A DNA stretch of 40,114 nucleotides, from positions 1 to 40,114 of the forward strand of contig CAMZKE010000051.1 of the NCBI GenBank assembly GCA_947311115.1. The letters run 5' to 3'. Below, in pieces: positions 26,112 to 35,468 of this stretch; positions within the stretch are counted from its first letter, which is position 1, and the number at the start of each line of letters is the position of its first letter. Made by a program: the position numbers and the translations under genes. The DNA comes from an uncultured Bacteroidales bacterium. Its GTDB lineage: Bacteria > Bacteroidota > Bacteroidia > Bacteroidales > JAFGXI01. The notes beneath the pieces are model-generated. The model searched no databases, was not told the DNA's origin, and saw nothing but the letters and a program-made list of their open reading frames with translations.

Positions 26112-26195
26112 ATTAAAAGAAGTATGTGGTAAATTCTGAAAACCCTTTGGGAGCAAGTATAACAATATTTTTTATTTCCACATATTTCTTTTAAT
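26112..26195. repeat. Second foldback with ~22-bp near-perfect arms ATTAAAAGAA(G/A)TATGTGG
   Basis: Arms 26112-26134 and 26174-26195 (one mismatch, one indel); small CCCtttGGG hairpin in the loop. Confidence 0.8.
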
Positions 26196-26420
26196 CCGGT
26201 TTATTTGCTTGGGTTAATACATCTCGTTATCATATAAATATATTAGTTAAATATTATTTATATTTTGTTTCTTTATAAAAATTAATTTTTATAAATCCCT
26301 TTGTTTACTAGTTTATAATGCCGAAGCAATTACTTTGTCAATTTATTACCCATGCATACATCAATATATGTTGTAACAAGTTTAAATCTTTTAAATTATA
26401 TGTGTTGAAAATAATATAAC

Positions 26421-26458
26421 AAAAAAAGCCTTCAAAAATTAATTTGAAGGCTTTTAAA
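26421..26458. terminator. Bidirectional rho-independent terminator between convergent genes
   Basis: AAAAGCCTTCAAA-aattaa-TTTGAAGGCTTTT. Confidence 0.9.
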
Positions 26459-26475
26459 AATTTATTAGTTAAAAC

Positions 26476-28206
26476 TTATTTAATAATAGTTTTAAATGTA
26501 TCGTTATCAAAGAATTTAGCAAACTCCATATCTGTTGCTGCCATTTTCTTGAATTTAGCATCTTTTTCAATAGCTGAACGTAAGTTGTTAAATAAAGCAT
26601 CACTATCGCCACTACGAGCACCAATAACAGCTTTTAAATAATATCCACCGGCTTTTTCTTTACAAGGACCACAATCAACAGCATTTTTACCACCATCGTT
26701 ATCGCCATTAAGAACTTTAGCTAAACCTGCACACATTGAACATTCATCGCCAAAATATGTAATTGCAGAAGCGTAATCGCCTTCTTTTATTGCAATAACA
26801 CCTAAGTTATGGTTAACCTCAGCACCAGCACCTGAAGCAGAAGTAAAATACTCTTTAGCTTCTGTTATGTTACCTGCTTGTAATTCAACAGCACCTAAGT
26901 TGTTAAGGATAATTTGATTTGAGTTATCAATTGCTTTAGCAGCTTCGAAAGCAGTTTTTGCTTCCGCTAATTTGTCAGTTTTCCAAAGGATAAAACCTTT
27001 ATTGTTCTCGCCTCTCCAATCTTTAGGGAATTGCTCAGCACATTTTGTATATACTTTTAATTTAAATGCGTCATCATCTTTAAGAGTAGCTGTATAAAGC
27101 ATTTCTTCTACATTTAATGTGTCAGGGTATGCATTAAATAAAGAATCTAATTCTTGGTCAGAATATCCAACTAAATCAACATTAATGCTAATTTTAGAAC
27201 GACGTAATTGAGGAAGAATATCTTTCGCTAACTCAGTATAAGCAGCAGCAATATTTTTAATTTCTTTTTCTCTTTGCTCGCCATCAGAATACATTGAAAG
27301 AACTCTTAAAATAAGATCTTTATCATTAATCTGAGAGTTTTGAACTAATGATTTAAATCCATCCCAATCTTCTGCTGTTGTAGAAGAGCTTATAAAACCT
27401 TCTTTTTTAGCATCATCTACTTTCTTAAATTGCTTTTGAACATATTTGTCAGCAGTTTTAGAACGACGGTCAGCTAATTTTGTGTTTAAATCTGTGGCTC
27501 CATCAGGAGAAGCGTAAGAAGAAACTGTTACGCCTTTAAATTCTTTTCTATCATTATTTTTAACTTCATCAATAAATGCTAATAAATCTTTTACTTGATC
27601 TTTTTTAAGCTCAGATGATTTTAGGTTAGCTTGTTGAATTTGATAAAGAATTTCAGCACCTTTATTAGCAGAAGTAATTCTTTGGAAATTATCTTTTCCT
27701 AAAATTGTTTTACCTTTAAGGTTTACCAAGCTAGGTGTAGCAATTACGCCATTAGCAATTTCTTTTGCATCAAAAGTTACTTTCTTATCTGGTTTAGTAG
27801 CCATGTAAGCGTCAATTTTAATTTCTAATTTAGAAATTCTCATTGCGTCTTCGTATGCAATTTTACCATTATAAGAAAAGCTACCTCCGTCAGCATATCC
27901 AATAACTTTATTGTTGTCTTGTACTGACTCTCCTTGAAGTTTTGTCATAGTGTAAGCTTTTTCACCACCTTCAAACTTCAAAATAGGTGTAGCTTCTGCT
28001 ATCACTTTTTTGTGGAAATACTTTGGTGGGAATTTACCTGAAATATTAATTTCAACGCTATCACCATGCATTTCTAAAACTGTTGGTGTTACTGTATAAG
28101 TAACTTGGTCATAGTTTTTAACCATTTTTTTCAATCCTCCACAACTTGTTAAAATAACAGCTGCTAGAACGAATACTCCAAATTTTAAAAGACTTCTTGT
28201 TCTCAT
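26476..28206 (-). CDS. TPR-containing lipoprotein of Bacteroidota envelope type
   Basis: Lipobox AAVILTSC; mid-region FKGVTVSSYASPDGATDLNTKLADRRSKTADKYV (OmpA-like); C-terminal TPR (LAEAKTAFEAAKAIDNSNQIILNNLGAVELQAGNITEAKEYFTSA). Confidence 0.85.
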   Translation of the reverse strand: MRTRSLLKFGVFVLAAVILTSCGGLKKMVKNYDQVTYTVTPTVLEMHGDSVEINISGKFPPKYFHKKVIAEATPILKFEGGEKAYTMTKLQGESVQDNNKVIGYADGGSFSYNGKIAYEDAMRISKLEIKIDAYMATKPDKKVTFDAKEIANGVIATPSLVNLKGKTILGKDNFQRITSANKGAEILYQIQQANLKSSELKKDQVKDLLAFIDEVKNNDRKEFKGVTVSSYASPDGATDLNTKLADRRSKTADKYVQKQFKKVDDAKKEGFISSSTTAEDWDGFKSLVQNSQINDKDLILRVLSMYSDGEQREKEIKNIAAAYTELAKDILPQLRRSKISINVDLVGYSDQELDSLFNAYPDTLNVEEMLYTATLKDDDAFKLKVYTKCAEQFPKDWRGENNKGFILWKTDKLAEAKTAFEAAKAIDNSNQIILNNLGAVELQAGNITEAKEYFTSASGAGAEVNHNLGVIAIKEGDYASAITYFGDECSMCAGLAKVLNGDNDGGKNAVDCGPCKEKAGGYYLKAVIGARSGDSDALFNNLRSAIEKDAKFKKMAATDMEFAKFFDNDTFKTIIK

Positions 28207-28246
28207 AATATAAATTATGTTATTATTTAATTTCTTTTCTAAACTA

Positions 28247-28254
28247 CAAAGTTA
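28247..28254 (-). promoter_or_regulatory. Putative -7 element TAACTTTG for the TPR lipoprotein gene
   Basis: TANNTTTG on the minus strand about 40 nt upstream of ATG. Confidence 0.45.
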
Positions 28255-28329
28255 TAAATGTTTTCAAAAAAAAAAAGTATTTGCATACATTATATTGTCT
28301 AATATTTTTATTTACTGTAAATATTAGGC

Positions 28330-29166
28330 TTAATTTGTGTAATTTAGTATTAATCCTTTTAACGGAGACTTTGTTAATGATGTTAATTTTACATCTTTTG
28401 AATAGCATATCTCTTTTATTATATCGCTGAAATAAAAAGAGATAGAGCCAATTAATCGTAAATCCTTTTCTTGATAATTTTCATACTTAAGAATTGTCTT
28501 ATCAAAGAAATTTTCAAAACTGTTATATAACATATTTTTTATGGTTTCATTATTTTTGTTATTATTAATAAATGGCATAAAAGATGCTAAAAACTTGTTT
28601 GGGAAAGGCTCTTTATATATTCTATTAATTATTTTACTTAAGTCTAGATTAAAAGTATTATAAAATTTAGTTTCAATATTTTCGGGTAATTCATTATCTA
28701 AAAGTAATTTTATAAATGCTTTACCAATTGCTGCACCACTCCCTTCATCACCAAGTATATATCCTAAAGAACTTATATTTTTTACAATTTTACCATTTTT
28801 ATATACACCTGTATTTGATCCTGTTCCCAATATTCCAATAATACCATCTTCTTTTCCAAATTGTGATATTGCAGCACCCAATAAATCACTTTCAACTATT
28901 ATAGTTGCATTTGCGAAAAGTTTTTTAAGAGGATATGAAATTATTTTTTTTCTATTATCGGAAGAACAACCTGCTCCATAAAAGTATATTTTATGAATAA
29001 ATTCTGCGTATTTGGTTATTTTAGTCTTAGTTAATTCCTGTATAACATTATCGCTATTAACAAAAACAGGATTTAAACCTATTGTTTTAAATGTTAAAAT
29101 TTTGTCTTTACCGTCAATTAAAACCCAATCTGTTTTTGTAGAACCACTATCTGCAATTAATATCAT
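28330..29166 (-). CDS. BadF/BadG/BcrA/BcrD ATPase family, N-acetylglucosamine kinase-like
   Basis: MILIADSGSTKTDWVLIDG; GIIGILGTGSNTGVYKNGK; LGYILGDEGSGAAIGKAFIKLLL. Confidence 0.93.
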   Translation of the reverse strand: MILIADSGSTKTDWVLIDGKDKILTFKTIGLNPVFVNSDNVIQELTKTKITKYAEFIHKIYFYGAGCSSDNRKKIISYPLKKLFANATIIVESDLLGAAISQFGKEDGIIGILGTGSNTGVYKNGKIVKNISSLGYILGDEGSGAAIGKAFIKLLLDNELPENIETKFYNTFNLDLSKIINRIYKEPFPNKFLASFMPFINNNKNNETIKNMLYNSFENFFDKTILKYENYQEKDLRLIGSISFYFSDIIKEICYSKDVKLTSLTKSPLKGLILNYTN

Positions 29167-29202
29167 ATATTTTTTCTATAAATATATACAATTTTTTATA
29201 AT

Positions 29203-29237
29203 AAAATAATCGCAAACCTTATGTTTGCGATTATTTT
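29203..29237. terminator. Stem-loop terminator (15-bp perfect stem) downstream of the LruC gene
   Basis: AAAATAATCGCAAAC-cttat-GTTTGCGATTATTTT. Confidence 0.85.
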
Positions 29238-29331
29238 AATCTGTTTGGGTTTAATTCCCAGTCCCTTGCGACGTATAAAAGAATAGTATTCCAAAGCGAT
29301 ACCTCGTCCGCTTGCGGCGAGGAGATTCATT
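29237..29331 (+). repeat. Family A REP-like dispersed element, copy 2
   Basis: TAATCTGTTTGGGTTTAATTCCCAGTCCCTTGCGACGTATAAAAGAATAGTATTCCAAAGCGATACCTCGTCCGCTTGCGGCGAGGAGATTCATT. Confidence 0.9.
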
Positions 29332-29350
29332 TTAAGCAATTATTCTAGTC

Positions 29351-31102
29351 TTATTCTGTGTAAACGTTATTATTTGTTGGTGTCTCGTACCAAGTCTTTT
29401 CATTTTCGCCTGAACTTACTGCCCATGTTGAAAACTTTGCATAGGCATCGGTAATTTCTATGCCTTCAAGCGGATGTTTATACACGCTATCGGCTGATAC
29501 AACGCTTATTGCCCATGGTAAACCGTCAATAGTTCTGTATGGAGTACCTGCATTATCGTTTCCTGTACCTAAAACTGATTGGTCTGCGGCTTCTGTAGGC
29601 GGAAAGTTTGGCATATGTATTTCGTAGCCTCTGTTGTTTGTTTGGTAAACATAATAATTGGGTACTAATGCACCTATATAATTATTGTTAAAAGTTATAT
29701 TTGTTGTTAATCGTACCGGTGTACCTGTTTTATCGTAAGATGTATTTGTATAGTACGGAACCATTACGTCAAATTTATTATTAAAAATAATTATTCCGTT
29801 TACTACATCATTATCAATACTACCATCGCCGGAAACACTGGTAACTATTTGTGTATTTATAGCTGTTTTATTTGCATCTAAAATATTACACCCAAAACCT
29901 AGGGCTGTGCTACCTCCTCCTGCATTTATTTTTGTGTTTAATACCGCGTCAACATAATAGCCTTCAGCATTTACAGATAATTCGCCTTTTGTTAGCATTA
30001 CTAAATCATTAAAATCATAATCTCCTTTATAAGGCCATAAATCTTCAAATGAAATTGTTTCATATCCAATATTAGGGTACATTATTTTATAAGCCTTTGT
30101 TGGGTCGTTTGGATAATCATCACCATTATCATTTACTCCATCACCATCAGTATCAAGAACAACGTCAACACTCTCATAAACTATTTTATCTACATATGAA
30201 CCTGAATATAATCCTATATAAAATTGAAAATGAGTGGCATTAGCTAAAATTACACCACTTGATGTAATTGTATTTCCTGTGGTACTAACATAAGTTTCTC
30301 CAATCCAATTACCATTTGCATCAAAATTATCAAGCCATAAGTTAATTGAACCTGAAAATGTCATTGAGAAATCGAATGCAGACCCTCCTTGTACAGGAAA
30401 TGATTGCTCTATTATTTCGAATAAATTAGAGTAGTTTTTAAATACATTTTCTCCATCTATATTACTTACGTGTCCTTCGGTATAATTTGTGTAATACCAT
30501 TTTCCGGGAGTTCTTAATTCTGTCCAGCTCCTTTCATCTTTTTCCAAGTTATCTATATTAAACTCGCTATTTTGTACTAGGTTTGTACCTGTTGTGCTTT
30601 TATTATGTGTAAATTTAGCCATGTTTTTTTGATAGTTAAATGCAAATTCCCTATCGTACACTAAGCTATTCTTCGTGCCATCTCTAGGTTCTGGAGCAAT
30701 TATCATGGTTATATTTCCATCTGTCTTATTTAATAGTTGCTTATTTCCTGAATTTGGATACATTAAATAAAGATTTCCAATATTTGCTGGAGTTTTAATA
30801 GCAAATTTTGCAACTGAATTAATAATTTTTGCTTTTGATATTATATTATCGTCTTTGTCGATTAATAAAAGCAATTGTCCTTCAGTACTAATGTTTTTTC
30901 CCGTTTCTGGTTGCATTGTTACATTTAATGCTCCACTTTTAGAGGCTGACCAATCGAAATCAAAAGGAGCTTTAATGTCGTTAATATTTGTTGGAGTTAC
31001 TACTTGGGTAGGTGAATAAGAAGGAGAATCATCTGTTTCTTTTTTACATGATGAGAATATAGCAAACGTAGCAATCATCACCAAAAATGTTTTAGTTTTC
31101 AT
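29351..31102 (-). CDS. LruC-domain lipoprotein with thrombospondin-type-3-like Ca-binding segment
   Basis: Lipobox FAIFSSC followed by KKETDD; DTDGDGVNDNGDDYPNDPTKAY; LWPYKGDYDFNDLVM typical of LruC/DUF4842 proteins. Confidence 0.9.
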   Translation of the reverse strand: MKTKTFLVMIATFAIFSSCKKETDDSPSYSPTQVVTPTNINDIKAPFDFDWSASKSGALNVTMQPETGKNISTEGQLLLLIDKDDNIISKAKIINSVAKFAIKTPANIGNLYLMYPNSGNKQLLNKTDGNITMIIAPEPRDGTKNSLVYDREFAFNYQKNMAKFTHNKSTTGTNLVQNSEFNIDNLEKDERSWTELRTPGKWYYTNYTEGHVSNIDGENVFKNYSNLFEIIEQSFPVQGGSAFDFSMTFSGSINLWLDNFDANGNWIGETYVSTTGNTITSSGVILANATHFQFYIGLYSGSYVDKIVYESVDVVLDTDGDGVNDNGDDYPNDPTKAYKIMYPNIGYETISFEDLWPYKGDYDFNDLVMLTKGELSVNAEGYYVDAVLNTKINAGGGSTALGFGCNILDANKTAINTQIVTSVSGDGSIDNDVVNGIIIFNNKFDVMVPYYTNTSYDKTGTPVRLTTNITFNNNYIGALVPNYYVYQTNNRGYEIHMPNFPPTEAADQSVLGTGNDNAGTPYRTIDGLPWAISVVSADSVYKHPLEGIEITDAYAKFSTWAVSSGENEKTWYETPTNNNVYTE

Positions 31103-31222
31103 AATATTATGTTTTAGAGTTTTTAGGTTTAAAATAAATTCTACGTCTATTGTTTTTGTAATGTTACGATGTTAATCAATTAATTATTATGAGTTATGTA
31201 ATAATTTTTAGTGATTGTAATT

Positions 31223-31254
31223 TTGGTGTAATAAATATAATAATTGGTGTAATA
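31223..31254 (-). promoter_or_regulatory. Tandem 11-bp direct repeats TATTACACCAA (minus strand), 21-bp period, upstream of the LruC gene
   Basis: TTGGTGTAATA at 31223-31233 and 31244-31254. Confidence 0.35.
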
Positions 31255-31316
31255 TTTAAAATATTAGAATGTTAAGTAATTAAAAATAGTAATGTTTTAT
31301 GAACCAATTATATACT

Positions 31317-31412
31317 TTAATCTGTTTGGGTTTAATTCCCCGTCCCTTGGGACGTATAAAAGAATAGTATTCCAAAACGATATCTCGTCCGCTTGCGGCG
31401 AGGAGATTCATT
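31317..31412 (+). repeat. Family A REP-like dispersed element, copy 3 (overlaps the stop codon of the adjacent OmpA gene)
   Basis: TTAATCTGTTTGGGTTTAATTCCCCGTCCCTTGGGACGTATAAAAGAATAGTATTCCAAAACGATATCTCGTCCGCTTGCGGCGAGGAGATTCATT. Confidence 0.9.
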
Positions 31413-33474
31413 AATCATCAAAGCCATCATTAAAATTAATAAATCTAAATTCGGTTCTACGGTTTTTAGCACGTCCTTCCTCGTTATCAGTGCCGTCAGG
31501 GTTTGTATTTGGTGCAATTGGCTTTTCTTCGCCATAACCTTTGGCAATAAGTCGTTTTTTATTAATCCCCTTTTTTATTAGATACTTAACTACGCTTTCT
31601 GCACGTTTTTGTGATAATTCTTTATTATATTCATCGTCCCCCTTGCTATCAGTGTGCGAGCTAATTTCTATTTGAACATTAGGTATTTCTTGTAACACTA
31701 TTAGTAATGTTGAATCAATAGTTGCTTGTGCTTTATCTGATAAATTAGATTTATCGAAATCGTAATAAATATTTACAGGTATTGGCTTTTGTGGTATTGG
31801 GTCAATAATTACAGTATCGTACAATGTTGTCGATTCTGTTATGTTATATGTGTTTATTTTCATTATTTTTTCGTAAAAACCAAAGTTTTTTACTTTAATT
31901 TCGTAAGTGTTATTTGGTTCTAAATTATAATAGCATTTTCCGTTTTTGTCAGTTCTATTAGAATTTATATCAATGGCTTTTTTTGTACGTAAATTTATTA
32001 ATGATAATACAGTTTGAATACTATCAACACTTTGGTCTGTTGTTTTAATACCCATTTTTTCATTAATGGTTCTGAAAATGCTATTATCTTTATTGGCAAT
32101 AACTGTTCCTTCAAATTTTATATCAATAAATTCGGTATAAATAAATTCGTAAATATCGTCGCAACAAGTTTTGTTTTTTAACGATACTCCGCCTTCTCTG
32201 TTCGATACAAAAAATCCTTGTTTTCTATTTTTGTTTAATGTAAAATATATATCATCAGCTTGAGAGTTTATTGGATAACCATAATTTACAGGGTCTGTCC
32301 AGTTACGAACATCACCTGTTGTTTTGAAAATATCGAAACCGCCCATACCGGGTAAGCCATCAGAACTAAAATATAAATTACGAGTGTTATTATCATAGTA
32401 TGGTGTAAACTCGTTTCCCATTGTGTTAATACTTGAGCTTAATTTTTTTACTTTTTTAAATATTTTTTTTCGCTTGTCGTAAATTGAGTACCAAATATCT
32501 GTGCCGCCTTTTCCTCCCGGTCGGTCTGATACGAAATACAATACCTCGTTGCTTTTTTTAGCATCAATACCTATTGTCGGCTGAGTTGAAGTATAATTTT
32601 TTATATTTATTGGCTCAGGCAATTCTTTGGGGGTTAACCATTCGCCACCCTCAATATAACTAACCCATATATGACAAATAGTTTTGTTTTTCCAATTTTT
32701 CTTACATTTTGTAAAATAGAATTTACTTTTATCAACCGAAAAAGCTCCATTTCCTACATTTAAAGTGCTATCGTTAAAAGCGTTTAGGGTATCAACAAAA
32801 TGCCATTTGCCATTTTTTTTAATTGCTTTGTAAAATTTTGTTAATGGCAGGTTATTTAATGTGTCGCTTATATCGTAATACTCTATATTATTAGCTCTTA
32901 ACGATGTGTACCATAGCGTATTTTCATCAACTGATATAGGATTGGCTTCTAAATGTGCTTTATTTACACTTGTATCTATATGTGTTACAATAACTTTAAG
33001 GGTACTATCTTTCATGTTTTTTGCTAAATCGCAACCATTTATTTGAGCCATAGAAAGTTTTTTGTATTTCTTTTTTTCTTCGCCATGTTTGTATTCTTTT
33101 ACAAATTTTGCGAAATGCTCTTTTGCATCGTCATATTTACCTTGTTGCATTAGTGCTTTTGCGTAAAAATAATGTGCTAAAGGATATTTATTGGGATTTC
33201 CTTCGTACGACATTAAAAAATACTCTTCTGCTTTCTGGTAATTCCTTGTTTTTAAATAAAGCTCGCCAAGTTTATATATTGTTTTTGCGTTACCGGGACT
33301 TATTTCGTGGTGATACTCATAATAATCGATAGCCGAATATAAATCGCCTGCTTTTTCCGCTTCTTTGGCAAAACTTTTTACTTGCCAAGGTTGTATTTTT
33401 TTTAATGTTTCTTCCGGTTGAGCAAAAGCAATGTAAAACGAAAGTATAAGACTTATTAAAACTGTATATTTCAT
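31411..33474 (-). CDS. PorE-like OmpA family protein (TPR + PD40 propeller + carboxypeptidase regulatory-like domain + OmpA C-domain)
   Basis: TPR near N-terminus; LYFVSDRPGGKGGTDIWYS, LYFSSDGLPGMGGFDIFKT PD40 motifs; VNIYYDFDKSNLSDKAQATIDS...SSHTDSKGDDEYNKELSQKRAESV OmpA domain. Confidence 0.92.
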   Translation of the reverse strand: MKYTVLISLILSFYIAFAQPEETLKKIQPWQVKSFAKEAEKAGDLYSAIDYYEYHHEISPGNAKTIYKLGELYLKTRNYQKAEEYFLMSYEGNPNKYPLAHYFYAKALMQQGKYDDAKEHFAKFVKEYKHGEEKKKYKKLSMAQINGCDLAKNMKDSTLKVIVTHIDTSVNKAHLEANPISVDENTLWYTSLRANNIEYYDISDTLNNLPLTKFYKAIKKNGKWHFVDTLNAFNDSTLNVGNGAFSVDKSKFYFTKCKKNWKNKTICHIWVSYIEGGEWLTPKELPEPINIKNYTSTQPTIGIDAKKSNEVLYFVSDRPGGKGGTDIWYSIYDKRKKIFKKVKKLSSSINTMGNEFTPYYDNNTRNLYFSSDGLPGMGGFDIFKTTGDVRNWTDPVNYGYPINSQADDIYFTLNKNRKQGFFVSNREGGVSLKNKTCCDDIYEFIYTEFIDIKFEGTVIANKDNSIFRTINEKMGIKTTDQSVDSIQTVLSLINLRTKKAIDINSNRTDKNGKCYYNLEPNNTYEIKVKNFGFYEKIMKINTYNITESTTLYDTVIIDPIPQKPIPVNIYYDFDKSNLSDKAQATIDSTLLIVLQEIPNVQIEISSHTDSKGDDEYNKELSQKRAESVVKYLIKKGINKKRLIAKGYGEEKPIAPNTNPDGTDNEEGRAKNRRTEFRFINFNDGFDD

Positions 33475-33476
33475 AT

Positions 33477-34484
33477 TTAAAATCTATCGCAAGGTATTGC
33501 TATTTTTTTAGCAGTTGTATTTTTACTTCTATAAATTAATGTTATCTCTAATGCACCTCGGTGTGATGTGGCAGGTGTTAACGACGAAATATTAACATCG
33601 TAACTTACGCCAATATCCATATTTGTAAAATTAAGACCTACTGCAAAAATAATAGCGTCGGTTTGGCTTAATACAGTTCTAATATGAGGTCCAAAAAATA
33701 TTGACTTTGCATAATAATTATTTTGAGGCAGATTGTAACCAAAATTTACACCCCAAATCATATCGGCAGCACGTTTATGATTCATATATAATATACGTGG
33801 CTTTGCAAAAAACTTTTTCGATAAATCAATTTTTGTTCCAACATGAATAATATGTCGTAATGGTAATTTGTTTTTTTGTGTACCAAACTGTTCGGTCGGG
33901 TTTGATACATGAAAAAGTGAATATCCAAATTCGGGCTCAATTTTACCAAATTTACGGCTTACAATTATTCCTGCATTAACATCTAAATATGATGTGCTTT
34001 CGTTTAAATCATTCTCGTTATTTGCAAAATCAGGATTAAACTCACCAATACTCCTGTCATATTGAGATGGATAAGTTACTTTTGAATTAAATTTTTTGTT
34101 TACAAAGCCTAATTGTATTCCTCCCGAAATTTTATAGTCGTTGTAGCGTGTTTGGTAAGCTAATGATATCATTATTTTATTAGCTGTTAAATCGGCACTA
34201 CCCGAATTATCGTTTAAAAAATAAATACCTGCACCAAAATTTCTTCCAAAAAGTTTTAATCTTTTATCTAGTCCAACTGATATTGTATTATATGGTTCTT
34301 TTGAAACGGCACCCCATTGGGTTCTGAAAATATTTGATAATCGCCAATCGCCATCAAATCTACCTGTATTTGCAGGGTTTAAGGTTAGCGGGCTGTAATA
34401 AAACTGCGAAAAATGTATATCTTGAGCGTAACTACTAAAAGTAATTATTGATAAAATAAATAGTATGCGTAATTTTTTTACCAT
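33477..34484 (-). CDS. PorP/SprF family type IX secretion system membrane protein
   Basis: QDIHFSQFYYSPLTLNPANTGRFDGDWRLSNIFRTQWGAVSKEPYNTISVGLDKRL is the characteristic PorP/SprF N-terminus. Confidence 0.95.
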   Translation of the reverse strand: MVKKLRILFILSIITFSSYAQDIHFSQFYYSPLTLNPANTGRFDGDWRLSNIFRTQWGAVSKEPYNTISVGLDKRLKLFGRNFGAGIYFLNDNSGSADLTANKIMISLAYQTRYNDYKISGGIQLGFVNKKFNSKVTYPSQYDRSIGEFNPDFANNENDLNESTSYLDVNAGIIVSRKFGKIEPEFGYSLFHVSNPTEQFGTQKNKLPLRHIIHVGTKIDLSKKFFAKPRILYMNHKRAADMIWGVNFGYNLPQNNYYAKSIFFGPHIRTVLSQTDAIIFAVGLNFTNMDIGVSYDVNISSLTPATSHRGALEITLIYRSKNTTAKKIAIPCDRF

Positions 34485-35338
34485 AAATAATATCTGTTAT
34501 GTAAATATTCGTATGCCATTACCCTGTATTGTTGCTTTGTAAATTTGCATCTGCAATCGCCATAATACGACATAATATTATCGGTTGGAGGCATATAAAA
34601 TTCATCGTTACTATCTTTTAACATTGGCGACAATTCGCATTGATTGTTTGCAGTGTATGCACTGGGTAAATCAGCACTTGGGTCGGCTTCTGTATCGCAT
34701 AAAAAATCGCCGCTTGTTTCACAATTAGATTCATTTACAAGCTCTGTTGCGTTACCATCGCCAAAAGTGTGAAGTAATCCAAAAAAATGACCAAACTCGT
34801 GTGGTATCGTCATATCATCAACATTATCTTTAAGAATAAATATATTATCAGCTCCGCCCGGATACGATGTAAAACCTGTTGCTTGTGGCAAACCCTCGAA
34901 AGCTGTTACAAAATACACATTTATAGTACTATCAATATGATTATTTGTAGTCATTTGCTGTTCTTCTTTTAATCCATCATCATCATTTACGACCAAAGTA
35001 TCCCACTGATAGTTTTCTATTGAGTCGATTGAACAAATTCTAAAACTTAAATTTATTGGAGAGAATTTACTATTTAATGTATCAATAGCAATATAAATAT
35101 CGTTAGTATCAATATTTGGTTCTCCTAAACTATCTAGTACAATATGAATTGATAACGACAATGTTTTATCTAGATTTGGCAAAAGCTGATTTTGCGGTAT
35201 TGCCGTATTTCTTGCTTGAGCATAAGCGTAATAAGCAGGTGTTAACTCATTTGTAAATTGAGCTGATACATTATTAATACCCAATAAACTAATTATTATA
35301 ACTAAATTAATAAATATAACATTTTTTATTTTATACAT
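34478..35338 (-). CDS. Secreted M43/pappalysin-like zinc metalloprotease
   Basis: HEFGHFFGLLH (HExxHxxGxxH) and Met-turn region NIMSYYGDC. Start placed at the internal ATG 35338 (MYKIKNVIFINLVIIISLLGINNVSAQ signal peptide) rather than 35371. Confidence 0.9.
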   Translation of the reverse strand: MYKIKNVIFINLVIIISLLGINNVSAQFTNELTPAYYAYAQARNTAIPQNQLLPNLDKTLSLSIHIVLDSLGEPNIDTNDIYIAIDTLNSKFSPINLSFRICSIDSIENYQWDTLVVNDDDGLKEEQQMTTNNHIDSTINVYFVTAFEGLPQATGFTSYPGGADNIFILKDNVDDMTIPHEFGHFFGLLHTFGDGNATELVNESNCETSGDFLCDTEADPSADLPSAYTANNQCELSPMLKDSNDEFYMPPTDNIMSYYGDCRCKFTKQQYRVMAYEYLHNRYYLW

Positions 35339-35468
35339 TGATATGTTAAAGTTTGTAATTTGTAATTTCAATTTGCTAAAATTAGCATAATTTCTAAACT
35401 TTTAAAAAAAAACATTAAAATATGTTAATAATTTTATATTTTAGCACAAAAAATAAACATAACATACA

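Noticed and set aside
26444-26641. 65-aa plus-strand ORF
   Set aside because: Starts in the terminator hairpin and is antisense to the TPR lipoprotein C-terminus.
9588-31412. The three family A repeats as a CRISPR array
   Set aside because: Copies are ~2-20 kb apart, contain internal hairpins and have no regular spacers or cas genes nearby.
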